From an uncultured Clostridia bacterium (GTDB lineage: Bacteria > Bacillota > Clostridia > Oscillospirales > Oscillospiraceae): a stretch of 9,318 nt of DNA. The translations under genes were made by a program, and so were the position numbers. Of this stretch, positions 1 to 6,796 are shown piece by piece (position 1 is the first letter of the stretch; each line of letters starts with the position of its first letter). Below the pieces are notes generated by a model. The model worked only from the letters and a program-made list of their open reading frames with translations, did not search any database and was not told where the DNA came from. The stretch spans positions 1-9,318 of the forward strand of contig CALJDB010000243.1 in assembly GCA_938023775.1 (NCBI GenBank), given 5' to 3'.

Positions 1-837
1 ATGGATTCCGCAACTGTAAAAGAGCTGGAGTCGAAGTGCCGGGAGATCCGCTACCTGATCGTTGACACCATCGCCACGGTGGGCAGCGGTCATGTGGGCG
101 GCAGTCTCTCCGCGGTCGAGGCCGTGGTGACGCTCTACTACCGGCACATGAACATCGACCCCGCGAACCCGGATATGCCGGGACGCGACCGGTTCGTCCT
201 CTCCAAGGGTCACGCCGGCCCCGTGCTGTATGCAACGCTCGCCGAAAAGGGCTATTTCGACAAGAGCTGGCTGCACACGATGAACAAGCCCTACACCCGC
301 CTGCCGAGCCACGTTGACCGCCGGCTCACCCCCGGCGTGGACATGACCGCGGGCTCGCTGGGTCAGGGACTCTCCGCCGCCGTGGGCATTGCCATCGGCT
401 CGAAGCTCTCCGGCGACGGCGCTTACACCTACTGCATGCTGGGCGACGGCGAGAGCGAGGAGGGGCAGGTCTGGGAGGCCGCCATGTTCGCCTGCCACGA
501 AAAGCTGGACCACCTGATCGGCTTTACCGACTATAACAAGCAGCAGATCGACGGCTATGTCGACGAGATGACCGGCATTGCGCCGCTCGCCGACAAGTGG
601 ACCGCTTTCGGCTGGAACGTCATCGAGGTCGACGGTCACGACGTCGCCGCCATCGACGATGCGATCTGCCGCGCCAAGGCGCACACGGGCAGCCCGTCCA
701 TGATCGTGCTGCACACGGTGAAGGGCAAGGGTTACTCCCGCGCGGAAAACTCCCCCATCGCCTGCCACAGCATGACGTTTACCGCCGAGCAGCACGAGCA
801 GGCGCTGCATGAGCTGGAAGGAGGTCTGGAGAAATGA
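1..837 (+). CDS. Transketolase, N-terminal (TPP-binding) subunit
   Basis: This is the first half of a two-subunit transketolase, a cytosolic enzyme of the non-oxidative pentose phosphate pathway that moves two-carbon ketol units between sugar phosphates using thiamine diphosphate. At 278 residues it has the usual length of the split N-terminal subunit. Visible signatures are GHVGGSLS near residue 30, SKGHAGP near residue 68, and the ThDP/Mg motif starting GDGESEEG near residue 148 and closing with DYNKQQIDG about 30 residues later. The ATG is the very first base of the window, so its ribosome binding site and promoter cannot be seen and a longer start cannot be excluded. It overlaps the C-terminal subunit gene by 4 bases, which fits coupled 1:1 synthesis. 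A 1-deoxyxylulose-5-phosphate synthase is unlikely, because that enzyme is normally one longer chain. Confidence 0.95.
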   Translation: MDSATVKELESKCREIRYLIVDTIATVGSGHVGGSLSAVEAVVTLYYRHMNIDPANPDMPGRDRFVLSKGHAGPVLYATLAEKGYFDKSWLHTMNKPYTRLPSHVDRRLTPGVDMTAGSLGQGLSAAVGIAIGSKLSGDGAYTYCMLGDGESEEGQVWEAAMFACHEKLDHLIGFTDYNKQQIDGYVDEMTGIAPLADKWTAFGWNVIEVDGHDVAAIDDAICRAKAHTGSPSMIVLHTVKGKGYSRAENSPIACHSMTFTAEQHEQALHELEGGLEK

Positions 838-1787
838 ATGTGAAGGAAGCTGCCTCCCTGCCCATGCGTCAGGTCGTGGCTGGGTATCTGAAGGAGCAGA
901 TGGCGCAGGACGATAAGGTCATCGTCATCAACGCCGACCTCGGCGGAGCCTGCGGCACCGCCGGTCTCGCCAAGGATTTCCCGGACCGCACGCTGAACGT
1001 CGGCATCGCCGAGGCGAACATGGTCGGCGTCGCCGCCGGTCTCGCCTCTTACGGCTATAAGCCCTTTATCTTCACCTTCGCCCCCTTCGCAACGCGCCGC
1101 GTTGCGGACCAGCTCGCCATCTCCGTGAGCTATGCCGGGCTGAAGGTCGTCGTCGTCGGAACGGACCCCGGCGTCTCCGCCCAGATGAACGGCGGCACGC
1201 ACATGGGCGTCGAGGACACCGCCATCATGCGCGCCATCCCCGGCTTCCTCGTCTATGAGCCCTCCGACTGCGGCCAGTATCTGGAGGCGCTGCCTCAGAT
1301 CATGGCGCACGACGGTCCCGTCTATATCCGCCAGCTCCGCAAGCTCGCCCCGCCGGTCTATCCGCGTCTGAACGGCGAGTTCAAGCTTGGTAAGGCGGAC
1401 CTGCTCCGCGAGGGCACGGATGTCACGCTCATCGCCTCCGGCGTTGAGATCGAGCAGGCGATGCGCGCAGCCGAGGCGCTCGCCGCCGAGGGCGTCTCCG
1501 CCGAGGTGCTCGGCGTCCACACGATCAAGCCGCTCGACGCGGACGCTATCGACGCCTCCGTCGCCAAGACCGGCTGCGCCGTCGTCTGCGATAACCACAA
1601 TGTCATCGGCGGGCTCTGCTCCGCCGTCGCGGAAGCGCTCGCGCTCCGCCGCCCGACCCCGCTGGAGTTCATCGGCTTCCAGGACTGCTTCGGCGCCGTC
1701 GGCAAGATGAGCGACCTGATGGAACGCTTCGGCATGACAAGCCACCACATCGCCGACGCCGCAAAACGCGTGATGGAGCGGCGGTAA
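834..1787 (+). CDS. Transketolase, C-terminal (pyrimidine-binding) subunit
   Basis: This is the second half of the split transketolase, 317 residues, typical length. It supplies the pyrimidine-binding and C-terminal domains that complete the ThDP active site with the preceding subunit. NVGIAEANMVGVAAGLA (residues about 55-71) contains the glutamate expected to activate ThDP. GGTHMGVEDTAIMRAIPG (about residues 120-137) is the conserved substrate-side loop. The C-terminal third is the usual Rossmann-like transketolase C domain. The start ATG (834-836) overlaps the upstream stop TGA (835-837). A strong Shine-Dalgarno AAGGAGG at 818-824 sits 9 bases before it. A second ATG at 838 is out of frame. 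The gene is followed within 16 bases by an intrinsic terminator, so it ends its operon. Function is assigned from family motifs; the sugar pathway served in this organism is not shown. Confidence 0.95.
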   Translation: MNVKEAASLPMRQVVAGYLKEQMAQDDKVIVINADLGGACGTAGLAKDFPDRTLNVGIAEANMVGVAAGLASYGYKPFIFTFAPFATRRVADQLAISVSYAGLKVVVVGTDPGVSAQMNGGTHMGVEDTAIMRAIPGFLVYEPSDCGQYLEALPQIMAHDGPVYIRQLRKLAPPVYPRLNGEFKLGKADLLREGTDVTLIASGVEIEQAMRAAEALAAEGVSAEVLGVHTIKPLDADAIDASVAKTGCAVVCDNHNVIGGLCSAVAEALALRRPTPLEFIGFQDCFGAVGKMSDLMERFGMTSHHIADAAKRVMERR

Positions 1788-1802
1788 AAAATCCAATAAA
1801 GC

Positions 1803-1836
1803 AAAAGAGACCGCCTCCCGGCGGTCTCTTTTCTTT
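1803..1836 (+). terminator. Intrinsic terminator of the transketolase operon
   Basis: A perfect 13-bp stem (AAAAGAGACCGCC at 1803-1815 with GGCGGTCTCTTTT at 1820-1832) closes a 4-base TCCC loop. It is followed by CTTT, so the RNA ends in a U-rich tract. Because the left arm begins with AAAA, the hairpin should also work on transcripts arriving on the minus strand. It lies 15 bases after the stop codon of the transketolase C subunit. Confidence 0.9.
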
Positions 1837-1838
1837 GC

Positions 1839-1877
1839 AAAAAGCGCGGCGCGGATGGGGTCAAGCACCCGCGCCGC
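1839..1877 (-). terminator. Intrinsic terminator of the esterase/repeat-protein transcript
   Basis: Read on the minus strand, GCGGCGCGGGTG (1877-1866) pairs with CATCCGCGCCGC (1857-1846) in a 12-bp, very GC-rich stem with one G-U pair and an 8-base loop. GC and five T residues follow (1843-1839). It lies about 35 bases past the stop codon at 1911. A strong terminator kept here, and none after the esterase stop at 3658, fits the view that 1911-5781 was one transcription unit. Confidence 0.8.
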
Positions 1878-2177
1878 ATAGAAGAAGGAAAGAAAATGAG
1901 CGGTTTTCGTTTACGCCTTGGTGCCCTGTGCGGCGCGATCGAGCGCGACGGCGAGCTCATAGACGGCGCGGTCGAGGTCCAGCGCGGAGGCGGAGGAATC
2001 CGCAAGCGCCGCCTTTGCCGCGGCGAGCTGCGCGTCGAACGCGGCGAGGTCCTCCGCGGTCATCCAGCGCTCCGACGCTGCCGTGTCGCTGCCATCGGCG
2101 CTTGCTTTGATGCCGCCGCGCGCGGTCTCGGCGTTCTTCACGCCGAGCTCCAGCGTCTCGCGGGCATGCTCGCCGCC

Positions 2178-2882
2178 GGTAAAGCCGAAGGGATAGCCCG
2201 TTCCGGTGAACCACGCGGTCACTTCGACGTCAAACAGTCCGAGCGTGCGGCGCGCCTCCAGGAACTGGCCGGGGCGGTTCGCCTTTGCAAGGCTGTATTT
2301 CGTGATGTTGCTGTCACCGTAGCGGATGCCGTTGAAAATATAGTGGCTGTGGTCCTTGCCGCCATACAGAATGCCCGCAACGCCGTCTGCGCGCTGGAGG
2401 TGCCAGCCGTCCGCCGCCTCCCAATAGAGGGCGAGGTCGCCGGCGCGGAGCTCCGGGTCCACGTTTTCCTTGGAAAACACGGTGTTGTTGATATCCGGCA
2501 TGCCGGGCTTGTTGGCAAGGGTGAAGCTGCTGCGCTCGATGCGGAGCGTGCCGTTGCCCTGATCGAGCAGCTTGTCGACCGCAACGGTCTCCTTAACGGT
2601 AAAATCGATGCGCGTGACGAAGCCGTCCTCGCCGCAGCTGAGCTTTACGGTCAGACCTGCCATTTTGGAGAGTCCCTCCACGAAGCTGCGGCGCGCGCCG
2701 ACGAAGGTCGCCTCGCCGTCCGTCGCCTTGTGGACGCTCTGCTTCCACTCCGCTCCATCCTTATAGAAGCTGACGAAGCCGTTGACCTTGAACTGAATGT
2801 CCGCCTTCTCCGCCGCGGGAACGGCGAAGCCGTTGACATAGACCTGACCGGCGTTCAGCAGCTCCTCCACGCCTGCCGCCGC
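2178..2882 (-). repeat. Repeat unit 2 of the unrecognised domain
   Basis: This is the second tandem unit (705 bases, 235 codons, no internal break). It starts AAAGVEELLNAGQVYVNGF and ends TGYPFGFT. Alternating hydrophobic residues and motifs such as GDLALYWEAADGWHLQ and HYIFNGIRYGDSNITKY suggest a beta-rich, possibly ligand-binding or structural extracellular fold. That is inference from composition only. Confidence 0.75.
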
Positions 2883-2883
2883 G

Positions 2884-3588
2884 GGTGAAGCCGATGGGAT
2901 AGCCCGTCTCCGTGCTCCACATGGTCACGGGATAGTCCTGAAGGGAAAGCACGGTGTGGGCGGTGAGGAACTGGGAGCTGCGGTTCGCCGCCTGAAGATT
3001 ATAGCGGGTGATGAGCGCATCGGCATAAGCCGTGCCGTTTAAAATGAACTTCTCCTCACCGCTGCCCTGCGTGAGCGTTCCCGCCGCGGCGACAGCCTGC
3101 TGGATGTGCCACACGCCGTTTTCGCACCAGTAGAGCGCGATATCGCCGACGCGGAGATTCGGGTCCACGTTCGCCGCAGGGAAGCTGATATCCATTGACA
3201 TCCGGGCGGATCTCGTTCGTTGCGAGCGCGAAGTCATAGCGCCCAATGCGGACGGTGTCGCCCGTCTTTTCCATGAAATTTACGAGCGTGCTCTCCTTGA
3301 TGAGCACCTCCATCCGGTCGGCATAGACGCCGTCGGCGCTGTAGAGCCGGACGTCCAGACCGCGCATCTTGCTGATGCCCTGAATGAAGCCGAGGCTCGC
3401 CTCCTCAAAGCTCAGGTCCTCTGCACTGTAGAGCTTGTGGACGCTGTAAGCCCAGGTGCTCTCGCCGGTCTTCCAGAGACTCGGAAAATCGTTGATCACG
3501 AAGTCCGCCGCGCCGCGCTCGCTGCCGGGGACGGCGGCGCCGCATAGACCGCGCCGGCGCGCAGCAGCGCCTTGACGCCCTCGATCGA
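2884..3588 (-). repeat. Repeat unit 1 of the unrecognised domain
   Basis: This is the first of two tandem protein-level repeats (705 bases, 235 codons after correcting one missing and one extra base). It starts around SIEGVKALLRAGAVY and ends TGYPIGFT. It carries two of the three frameshifts (about 3540 and 3192/3193). It is similar to unit 2 over its whole length but clearly diverged, so the duplication is old and the breaks are recent by comparison. Confidence 0.75.
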
Positions 3589-3657
3589 CGTTCCCTCGCG
3601 GAAATAGCGGTCGAGGCTCGCGTCCGTGATCTCGGTCACGCCGTCGTTGTGGAAGGT

Positions 3658-5781
3658 TTAGAGCGCCTTTTTGCCGTTGATCGCGACGAGGCGGGTGGCG
3701 TTGATGTAGTCCACGTCGAAGCCGATTGCGTCGGCGAGGTCGCGGAGCTTGTAGTAGTTGCTGCCGCCGATGTTGTAGACGGAGACGTCCGCCGTCTTGC
3801 CATCGACGAGGAGCGTCCAGCCGCTGCGGACGCAGCTTGCGGTGTCCGCGGCGCCGGTGAGCTCGCCGCCCACGGGCGCGTATTTGCCGCCGGTGGTGAC
3901 GCTCACGGTGCGCGCCTCCGCGTCAAAATCGACGGAGAAGGCTGCCTGCGTATCGCGCATGAGCATTGCGAGATCGCGCAGGCGGAAGTAATTGTAGCCG
4001 CCGATGTTGACCATCGGGCACTGCACCGCGACGCCGTCGACGGAAAGGCTCTGGCTGGAGCCGACCGCGCTCGCGGATTCGTCCGGTCCGAGGTCGGGCA
4101 GCGCGTCCGTGCGCAGCATAATGTCCGCGATGTAGTCATAGAGGTCCTGCTCGGTGAGCTCGGAGAGGCTGTGGCCCATACCCCACGCGATTCCCATGGA
4201 GACCTCCGTCTCCGGCTGATACTTCTTCAGCCCCTCGGCGATGAGCCACGCCGCGGGCGCGCCGTGGTCGCCGTCCTCGCTGCCGATGCGCAGCCGCCAG
4301 AAGGGGGCGACGTCCGCGCCGGCGAAGCCCTCGCGCTCCGCAACATAGTTGATGGGGCTCATGACCTCCAGAAGATAGCCGCTCTCGTCGCTGATGCCGG
4401 CGTTATAGTCACCGTAGAGCGCTTCGATGTAAGCGAGCTCCTCCGCGGTCCAGCCGTAGCTGTCCTTCTTCTCGATCAGCGTGCCCAGCGCGTCGCGCAC
4501 CGTGGCGCTGAAGTGGACCGTCTTGCCGGAGGCGTCCTTGAAGGCGTCGTTTTCGTTGCTCTTGTAGTTATAGCTGTCCAGACTGGGGCACATTTTCTTG
4601 CGCGCGATGTGGTTCACAACGAGCGCGTCGAGGTCGGTGATCGTCACCTTGCCGGTCGCGGCGTCATAGGTAAACCAGCCGGTGCCCTTGCTGTCGAGGC
4701 TCTTCAGGTATTCCTCCACAGTCGCGGGCTGCTTTTCCGTGCGCAGCTCGTCATAGCGGCGGATATACTCCGCGAGCGCGTCGGCATAGACGGAGGCGAA
4801 GCCCTCGTAAAATTCGCCGCTGCGTCCGTCGTCGCCGAGGTCGAGACCAAGGGACTGGACATAGTCGACATACCAGTCATAGAGCAGCGCCGCGAGTTCG
4901 TCCTCGTGCGCGCCGCCGAGAATGTTGCTGCCGAGGGGATACTTGTTCTTCGGTCCCACCGGGAAGCTCTCCAGCGGCTGACCGAGGCGGTCGAACGCCA
5001 TGGCGTTGAAGAGAAAATAGGTCGGATTTTTCGCCTGATACCACTCATAGGAGGCGTCAGCCGAGCTGAGGTTCGTGATGGGTGCGCTCGCGAGGGCGAT
5101 GAAGATGTCGTCCGTCGCGTCATAAGCGCCGATCTCCTCCAGATAGGGCTCGAAGATCGGAGAGTTGCCCGACGCGCCGAGCATGGCGCTCACCGCGCCG
5201 CCGGAGCTGAAGCCGCGGGAGACGATGCGCGCGCTGTTTCCGGGCAGGACGCCGTCGAAATGCTTCAGAAAGCGGATGCCCGCCTTCATATCCACGATGA
5301 GGAGCGGAAACTGACCAATGTATTCGCCGGCTTCGTTCTGCGTCTCCTTGCCGCGGGTCTGGATGCTGACGTGGATGTAGCCCTCGCGCAGATAGTCCAG
5401 ATTCACGGGCTGGATCTTGGAGGAGCTGTAACCCCCGCTGGTGTTGTGCAGCAGGATCGGGGCGCTCTCCGCGGAGTAAACCGCGCCGGTGGAGCTGACG
5501 ACTCTGCCGTTCGGGTCGAGCGTCACGCCGCCGTTCGCGCCGCGGCGCAGATACGCCTTCGGCGCGTAGATGACAAGGTGCTGCAGCTCCGCGGAGACGG
5601 GCTTTTTGCAGTAGACCGCGTCAAGCGCGTAATACTCCGTGCCGCTCTCCTCGTCGCGGCGCAGCTCCCATTTGTCGGAAAAGTCCTCCGCCGGCTCCAC
5701 AGCCGCGGTGGGGATCCCCAGCGCCAGCAGCAGGCAGGCGCCGAGACAAAGTGCAAGGGCTCTTCGAAGCAGTTTTCGCAT
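3658..5781 (-). CDS. Secreted tannase-like alpha/beta hydrolase with C-terminal stalk repeats
   Basis: A 707-residue predicted secreted esterase. Residues 1-27 look like a Sec signal peptide (MRKLLRR, hydrophobic stretch, likely cut near PTAA/VEP). Residues about 45-555 are an alpha/beta hydrolase. The nucleophile elbow is G190-F-S192-S-G194-G, followed by LGASGNSPIFEPYLEEIGA, which resembles bacterial subtype B tannases. D505 (EDGD505H) and H537 (WGMGH) complete a plausible triad, with an inserted lid domain between S192 and D505. Residues 576-707 hold two stalk repeats (copper amine oxidase N-like) marked by NIGGYNYFRLRDLA and NIGGSNYYKLRDLA, common in secreted clostridial proteins. It probably hydrolyses an ester such as a gallate or another plant phenolic. 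The substrate is unproven, and a feruloyl esterase or peptidase activity is possible. The start is supported by GAAAGGAG about 10 bases upstream and a consensus promoter. Its stop may be a nonsense mutation, because the frame continues downstream. Confidence 0.85.
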   Translation of the reverse strand: MRKLLRRALALCLGACLLLALGIPTAAVEPAEDFSDKWELRRDEESGTEYYALDAVYCKKPVSAELQHLVIYAPKAYLRRGANGGVTLDPNGRVVSSTGAVYSAESAPILLHNTSGGYSSSKIQPVNLDYLREGYIHVSIQTRGKETQNEAGEYIGQFPLLIVDMKAGIRFLKHFDGVLPGNSARIVSRGFSSGGAVSAMLGASGNSPIFEPYLEEIGAYDATDDIFIALASAPITNLSSADASYEWYQAKNPTYFLFNAMAFDRLGQPLESFPVGPKNKYPLGSNILGGAHEDELAALLYDWYVDYVQSLGLDLGDDGRSGEFYEGFASVYADALAEYIRRYDELRTEKQPATVEEYLKSLDSKGTGWFTYDAATGKVTITDLDALVVNHIARKKMCPSLDSYNYKSNENDAFKDASGKTVHFSATVRDALGTLIEKKDSYGWTAEELAYIEALYGDYNAGISDESGYLLEVMSPINYVAEREGFAGADVAPFWRLRIGSEDGDHGAPAAWLIAEGLKKYQPETEVSMGIAWGMGHSLSELTEQDLYDYIADIMLRTDALPDLGPDESASAVGSSQSLSVDGVAVQCPMVNIGGYNYFRLRDLAMLMRDTQAAFSVDFDAEARTVSVTTGGKYAPVGGELTGAADTASCVRSGWTLLVDGKTADVSVYNIGGSNYYKLRDLADAIGFDVDYINATRLVAINGKKAL

Positions 5782-5835
5782 GGTTTTCTTCTCCTTTCAT
5801 AATTCCCGGTCTCTCTCAGCCGGGTGGTGACAGGG

Positions 5836-5854
5836 TAGGAAACGATTAGGAAAC
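5836..5854. repeat. 8-bp direct repeat, possible operator
   Basis: TAGGAAAC occurs at 5836-5843 and again at 5847-5854, an 11-base period (one helical turn). It lies just downstream of the -10 box of the minus-strand esterase promoter, covering the predicted start of transcription. That position would suit a repressor, but no binding protein can be named. Confidence 0.45.
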
Positions 5855-5861
5855 TGCTTGC

Positions 5862-5890
5862 ATTATATTAGACTTATTGTACAAAGTCAA
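5862..5890 (-). promoter_or_regulatory. Consensus housekeeping promoter of the esterase
   Basis: On the minus strand, TTGACT (5890-5885) and a perfect TATAAT (5867-5862) are separated by exactly 17 bases. An A/T-rich tract lies upstream of the -35. Transcription should start near 5855, leaving an untranslated leader of about 74 bases that includes a small CCCGG/CCGGG inverted repeat (5805-5809 and 5820-5824). Confidence 0.85.
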
Positions 5891-5953
5891 CCCTTTTTAA
5901 AAATTGCTTTTTGTGCATAAGTAACATTTATGGACCTATAAAACCTGATTATT

Positions 5954-5999
5954 GAAAGATCCCCGGCTTCCGTGCAGCGGCGGAAGCCGGGGATCTTTC
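5954..5999 (-). terminator. Intrinsic terminator after thiT
   Basis: A perfect 19-bp inverted repeat (5954-5972 and 5981-5999, core GATCCCCGGCTTCCG) has an 8-base loop, 14 bases after the thiT stop codon. The U-tract on the minus strand is weak, since the arm ends CTTTC and is followed by AATAATC. Termination is still likely from the very stable stem. Confidence 0.75.
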
Positions 6000-6013
6000 G
6001 TCTATTCCTGTTT

Positions 6014-6568
6014 TCAGCCCTTCGCGAGAACCTTGCGCAGCGGTCTTTGCCGCAGGGCGCAGAGGACGACGGCGAGAACGGTGTTCGGGAGCATGTAGCC
6101 GCCGTTATAGAGGATGGAGTAGAGCACGGCGGAGCCGGTGGTGAGGCCCATGATCTCCGTCGGGACCACGATGGCGTAGATCGTGATGCCGGAGAAGAAG
6201 TGGACGAGGAAGCGCGCGAAGCAGCCGATGAGCGCGCCGACGGGCAGCGCCGCCTTCCTCCCGCGCATCAGTCCCGCAAAGCCCACGAACATATACGCCA
6301 CGGAGTAATCAAGGAGCATGCTCTGCCAGTTGACGGCGCTGCCGCCCGCGAAAAAGAACTTCAGCGTTCCGAACACGAGTCCCGCGCCGAGACCCCAGCC
6401 CACGCCGCCGTAGACCGCGGCGAGGATGATGGGGATCATCACGAGGTCTATGCTGCCGCCCCAGCCGCCGAAGCCCGCGCCGATGGGGATCTTCAGATAG
6501 CTGAGTGCCATGGCGAGCGCCACACACACGGCGCAGACGCAGAGATTTTTGAGAGTTTTGTTTTTCAT
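6014..6568 (-). CDS. thiT: Thiamine transporter S-component (ECF-type, ThiT family)
   Basis: This is a 184-residue membrane protein with about six hydrophobic segments, the size of ThiT, the substrate-binding subunit that captures thiamine for an ECF transporter. Family signatures are GFGGWGGSIDLVMIP (residues 32-46), YGGVGWGLGAGLVFGTLKF (53-71), LLDYSVAYMFVGFAGL (85-100), H123FFSGITIY, and YSILYNGGYMLPNT (150-163). W36, H123 and N155 fall in the regions that bind thiamine in known ThiT structures. No ATPase or T-component gene is nearby, so it probably shares an energising module encoded elsewhere, as group II ECF transporters do. A TPP riboswitch and terminator directly upstream confirm the thiamine link and predict repression when TPP is plentiful. 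An AGGAAAG-like ribosome site precedes the ATG. Confidence 0.95.
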   Translation of the reverse strand: MKNKTLKNLCVCAVCVALAMALSYLKIPIGAGFGGWGGSIDLVMIPIILAAVYGGVGWGLGAGLVFGTLKFFFAGGSAVNWQSMLLDYSVAYMFVGFAGLMRGRKAALPVGALIGCFARFLVHFFSGITIYAIVVPTEIMGLTTGSAVLYSILYNGGYMLPNTVLAVVLCALRQRPLRKVLAKG

Positions 6569-6610
6569 GATTTTCTTTCCTTTCCGTTTTTGTTTCGCTT
6601 CGGTGGAAAG

Positions 6611-6654
6611 AGAAAAAGCCCCATGGGAGCCAATGCTTCCGCGGAGCTTTTTCT
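6611..6654 (-). terminator. Expression-platform terminator of the TPP riboswitch
   Basis: On the minus strand, AGAAAAAGCTCC (6654-6643) pairs with GGGGCTTTTTCT (6622-6611), 12 bp with one G-U pair. CTCTTTCC follows. It lies between the TPP aptamer and the thiT ATG, where ligand-dependent premature termination is expected. The 20-base loop holds a smaller hairpin. Confidence 0.75.
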
Positions 6655-6658
6655 TTCC

Positions 6659-6752
6659 TTCCTACGCCGGCATTACCCGTATCAGGTTCTGGGGTTTTCG
6701 GGCTTCGCGCCCTCCTCTCAGCTGGAACGGATCATCCAGCTCCCCCGCTATT
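6659..6752 (-). promoter_or_regulatory. TPP riboswitch (THI element) controlling thiT
   Basis: The minus strand carries the conserved aptamer blocks in order. CGGGGG at the 5' side pairs with ACCCC. The AGCTGGA/TCCAGCT helix leads into CTGAGAGG, then an extra GGGC-GCGAA-GCCC hairpin, then GAACCTGAT, and finally GGGTAATGCCGGCGTAGGAA. These are diagnostic for TPP aptamers (Rfam THI element). The outer P1 helix is weak or unclear in this copy. The aptamer starts just after the queT stop, so thiT is regulated apart from queT. Confidence 0.95.
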
Positions 6753-6767
6753 CGGTTTGCAATCGTT

Positions 6768-6796
6768 ATTTTAGCCGTTTTGCCCGCGCTTGTCAA
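6768..6796 (-). promoter_or_regulatory. Promoter of thiT, inside the 3' end of queT
   Basis: TTGACA (6796-6791, perfect -35) and TAAAAT (6773-6768, five of six bases of the -10 consensus) are separated by exactly 17 bases on the minus strand. The -35 is made from the queT codons for Leu-Asp-Lys and the -10 overlaps the queT stop codon. Transcription should begin near 6761, immediately before the TPP aptamer. Confidence 0.8.

Larger units (their letters stand above)
1911..3657 (-). pseudogene. Broken coding region: two copies of an unrecognised ~235-aa domain plus helical tail, probably the C-terminal part of the upstream esterase
   Basis: The minus strand after the esterase stop (TAA, 3660-3658) stays in open frame as TFHNDGVTEITDASLDRYF and on. 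It is then interrupted by a missing base near 3536-3546 (GTCTATGCGGCGCC, GGG probably reduced to GG), an extra G at 3192/3193, and an extra C at 2883-2885. Each break is placed by aligning the two copies of the domain with each other. Without the breaks the protein is two tandem units of about 235 codons, then a tail (codons at about 2177-1911) with alanine-rich helices ending AAQGTKA. Shared unit motifs are SVHK, G-SKM-GL-V, VDP-LR-GD-ALYW, ITKY-L--ANR--QFL, and TGYP-GFT. There is no start codon with a ribosome binding site at the beginning, and 2870 (GTG) is internal to the repeat, so I do not call shorter separate genes. I do not recognise the domain. The breaks may be real decay or sequence errors. 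Confidence 0.75.

Noticed and set aside
732..1868. Long minus-strand frame opposite the transketolase C subunit
   Set aside because: It is antisense to an unambiguous transketolase gene and covers the terminator. Its composition is typical of a shadow frame.
1896..2888. Open plus-strand frame of 330 codons opposite the repeat region, with an AAGGAAAG-like site before its ATG
   Set aside because: The protein is Arg/Ala/Val-rich with no recognisable motif, and the minus strand encodes two colinear copies of a domain. The upstream purine run is probably chance.
2761..3499. Two or three short separate genes on the minus strand between 2761 and 3499
   Set aside because: Their junctions coincide with frameshifts located by aligning the two repeat units. 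They are pieces of one reading frame, and their extra tails are out-of-frame noise.
5733..5745. Possible lipoprotein box (LGAC, residues 13-16) in the esterase signal peptide
   Set aside because: The hydrophobic stretch before the cysteine is only about five residues, and a longer hydrophobic run with a normal Sec cleavage site follows, so a plain secretion signal is more likely.
3649..5802. Open plus-strand frame of 717 codons opposite the esterase
   Set aside because: It is a shadow produced by GC-biased codons. The product has no family motifs and no ribosome site, while the opposite strand has a signal peptide, catalytic motifs, ribosome site and promoter.
5928..5943. Imperfect palindrome TTTATGGACCTATAAA upstream of the esterase promoter
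   Set aside because: The arms are short (5 bp) and A/T-rich in an A/T-rich stretch. No operator family fits.
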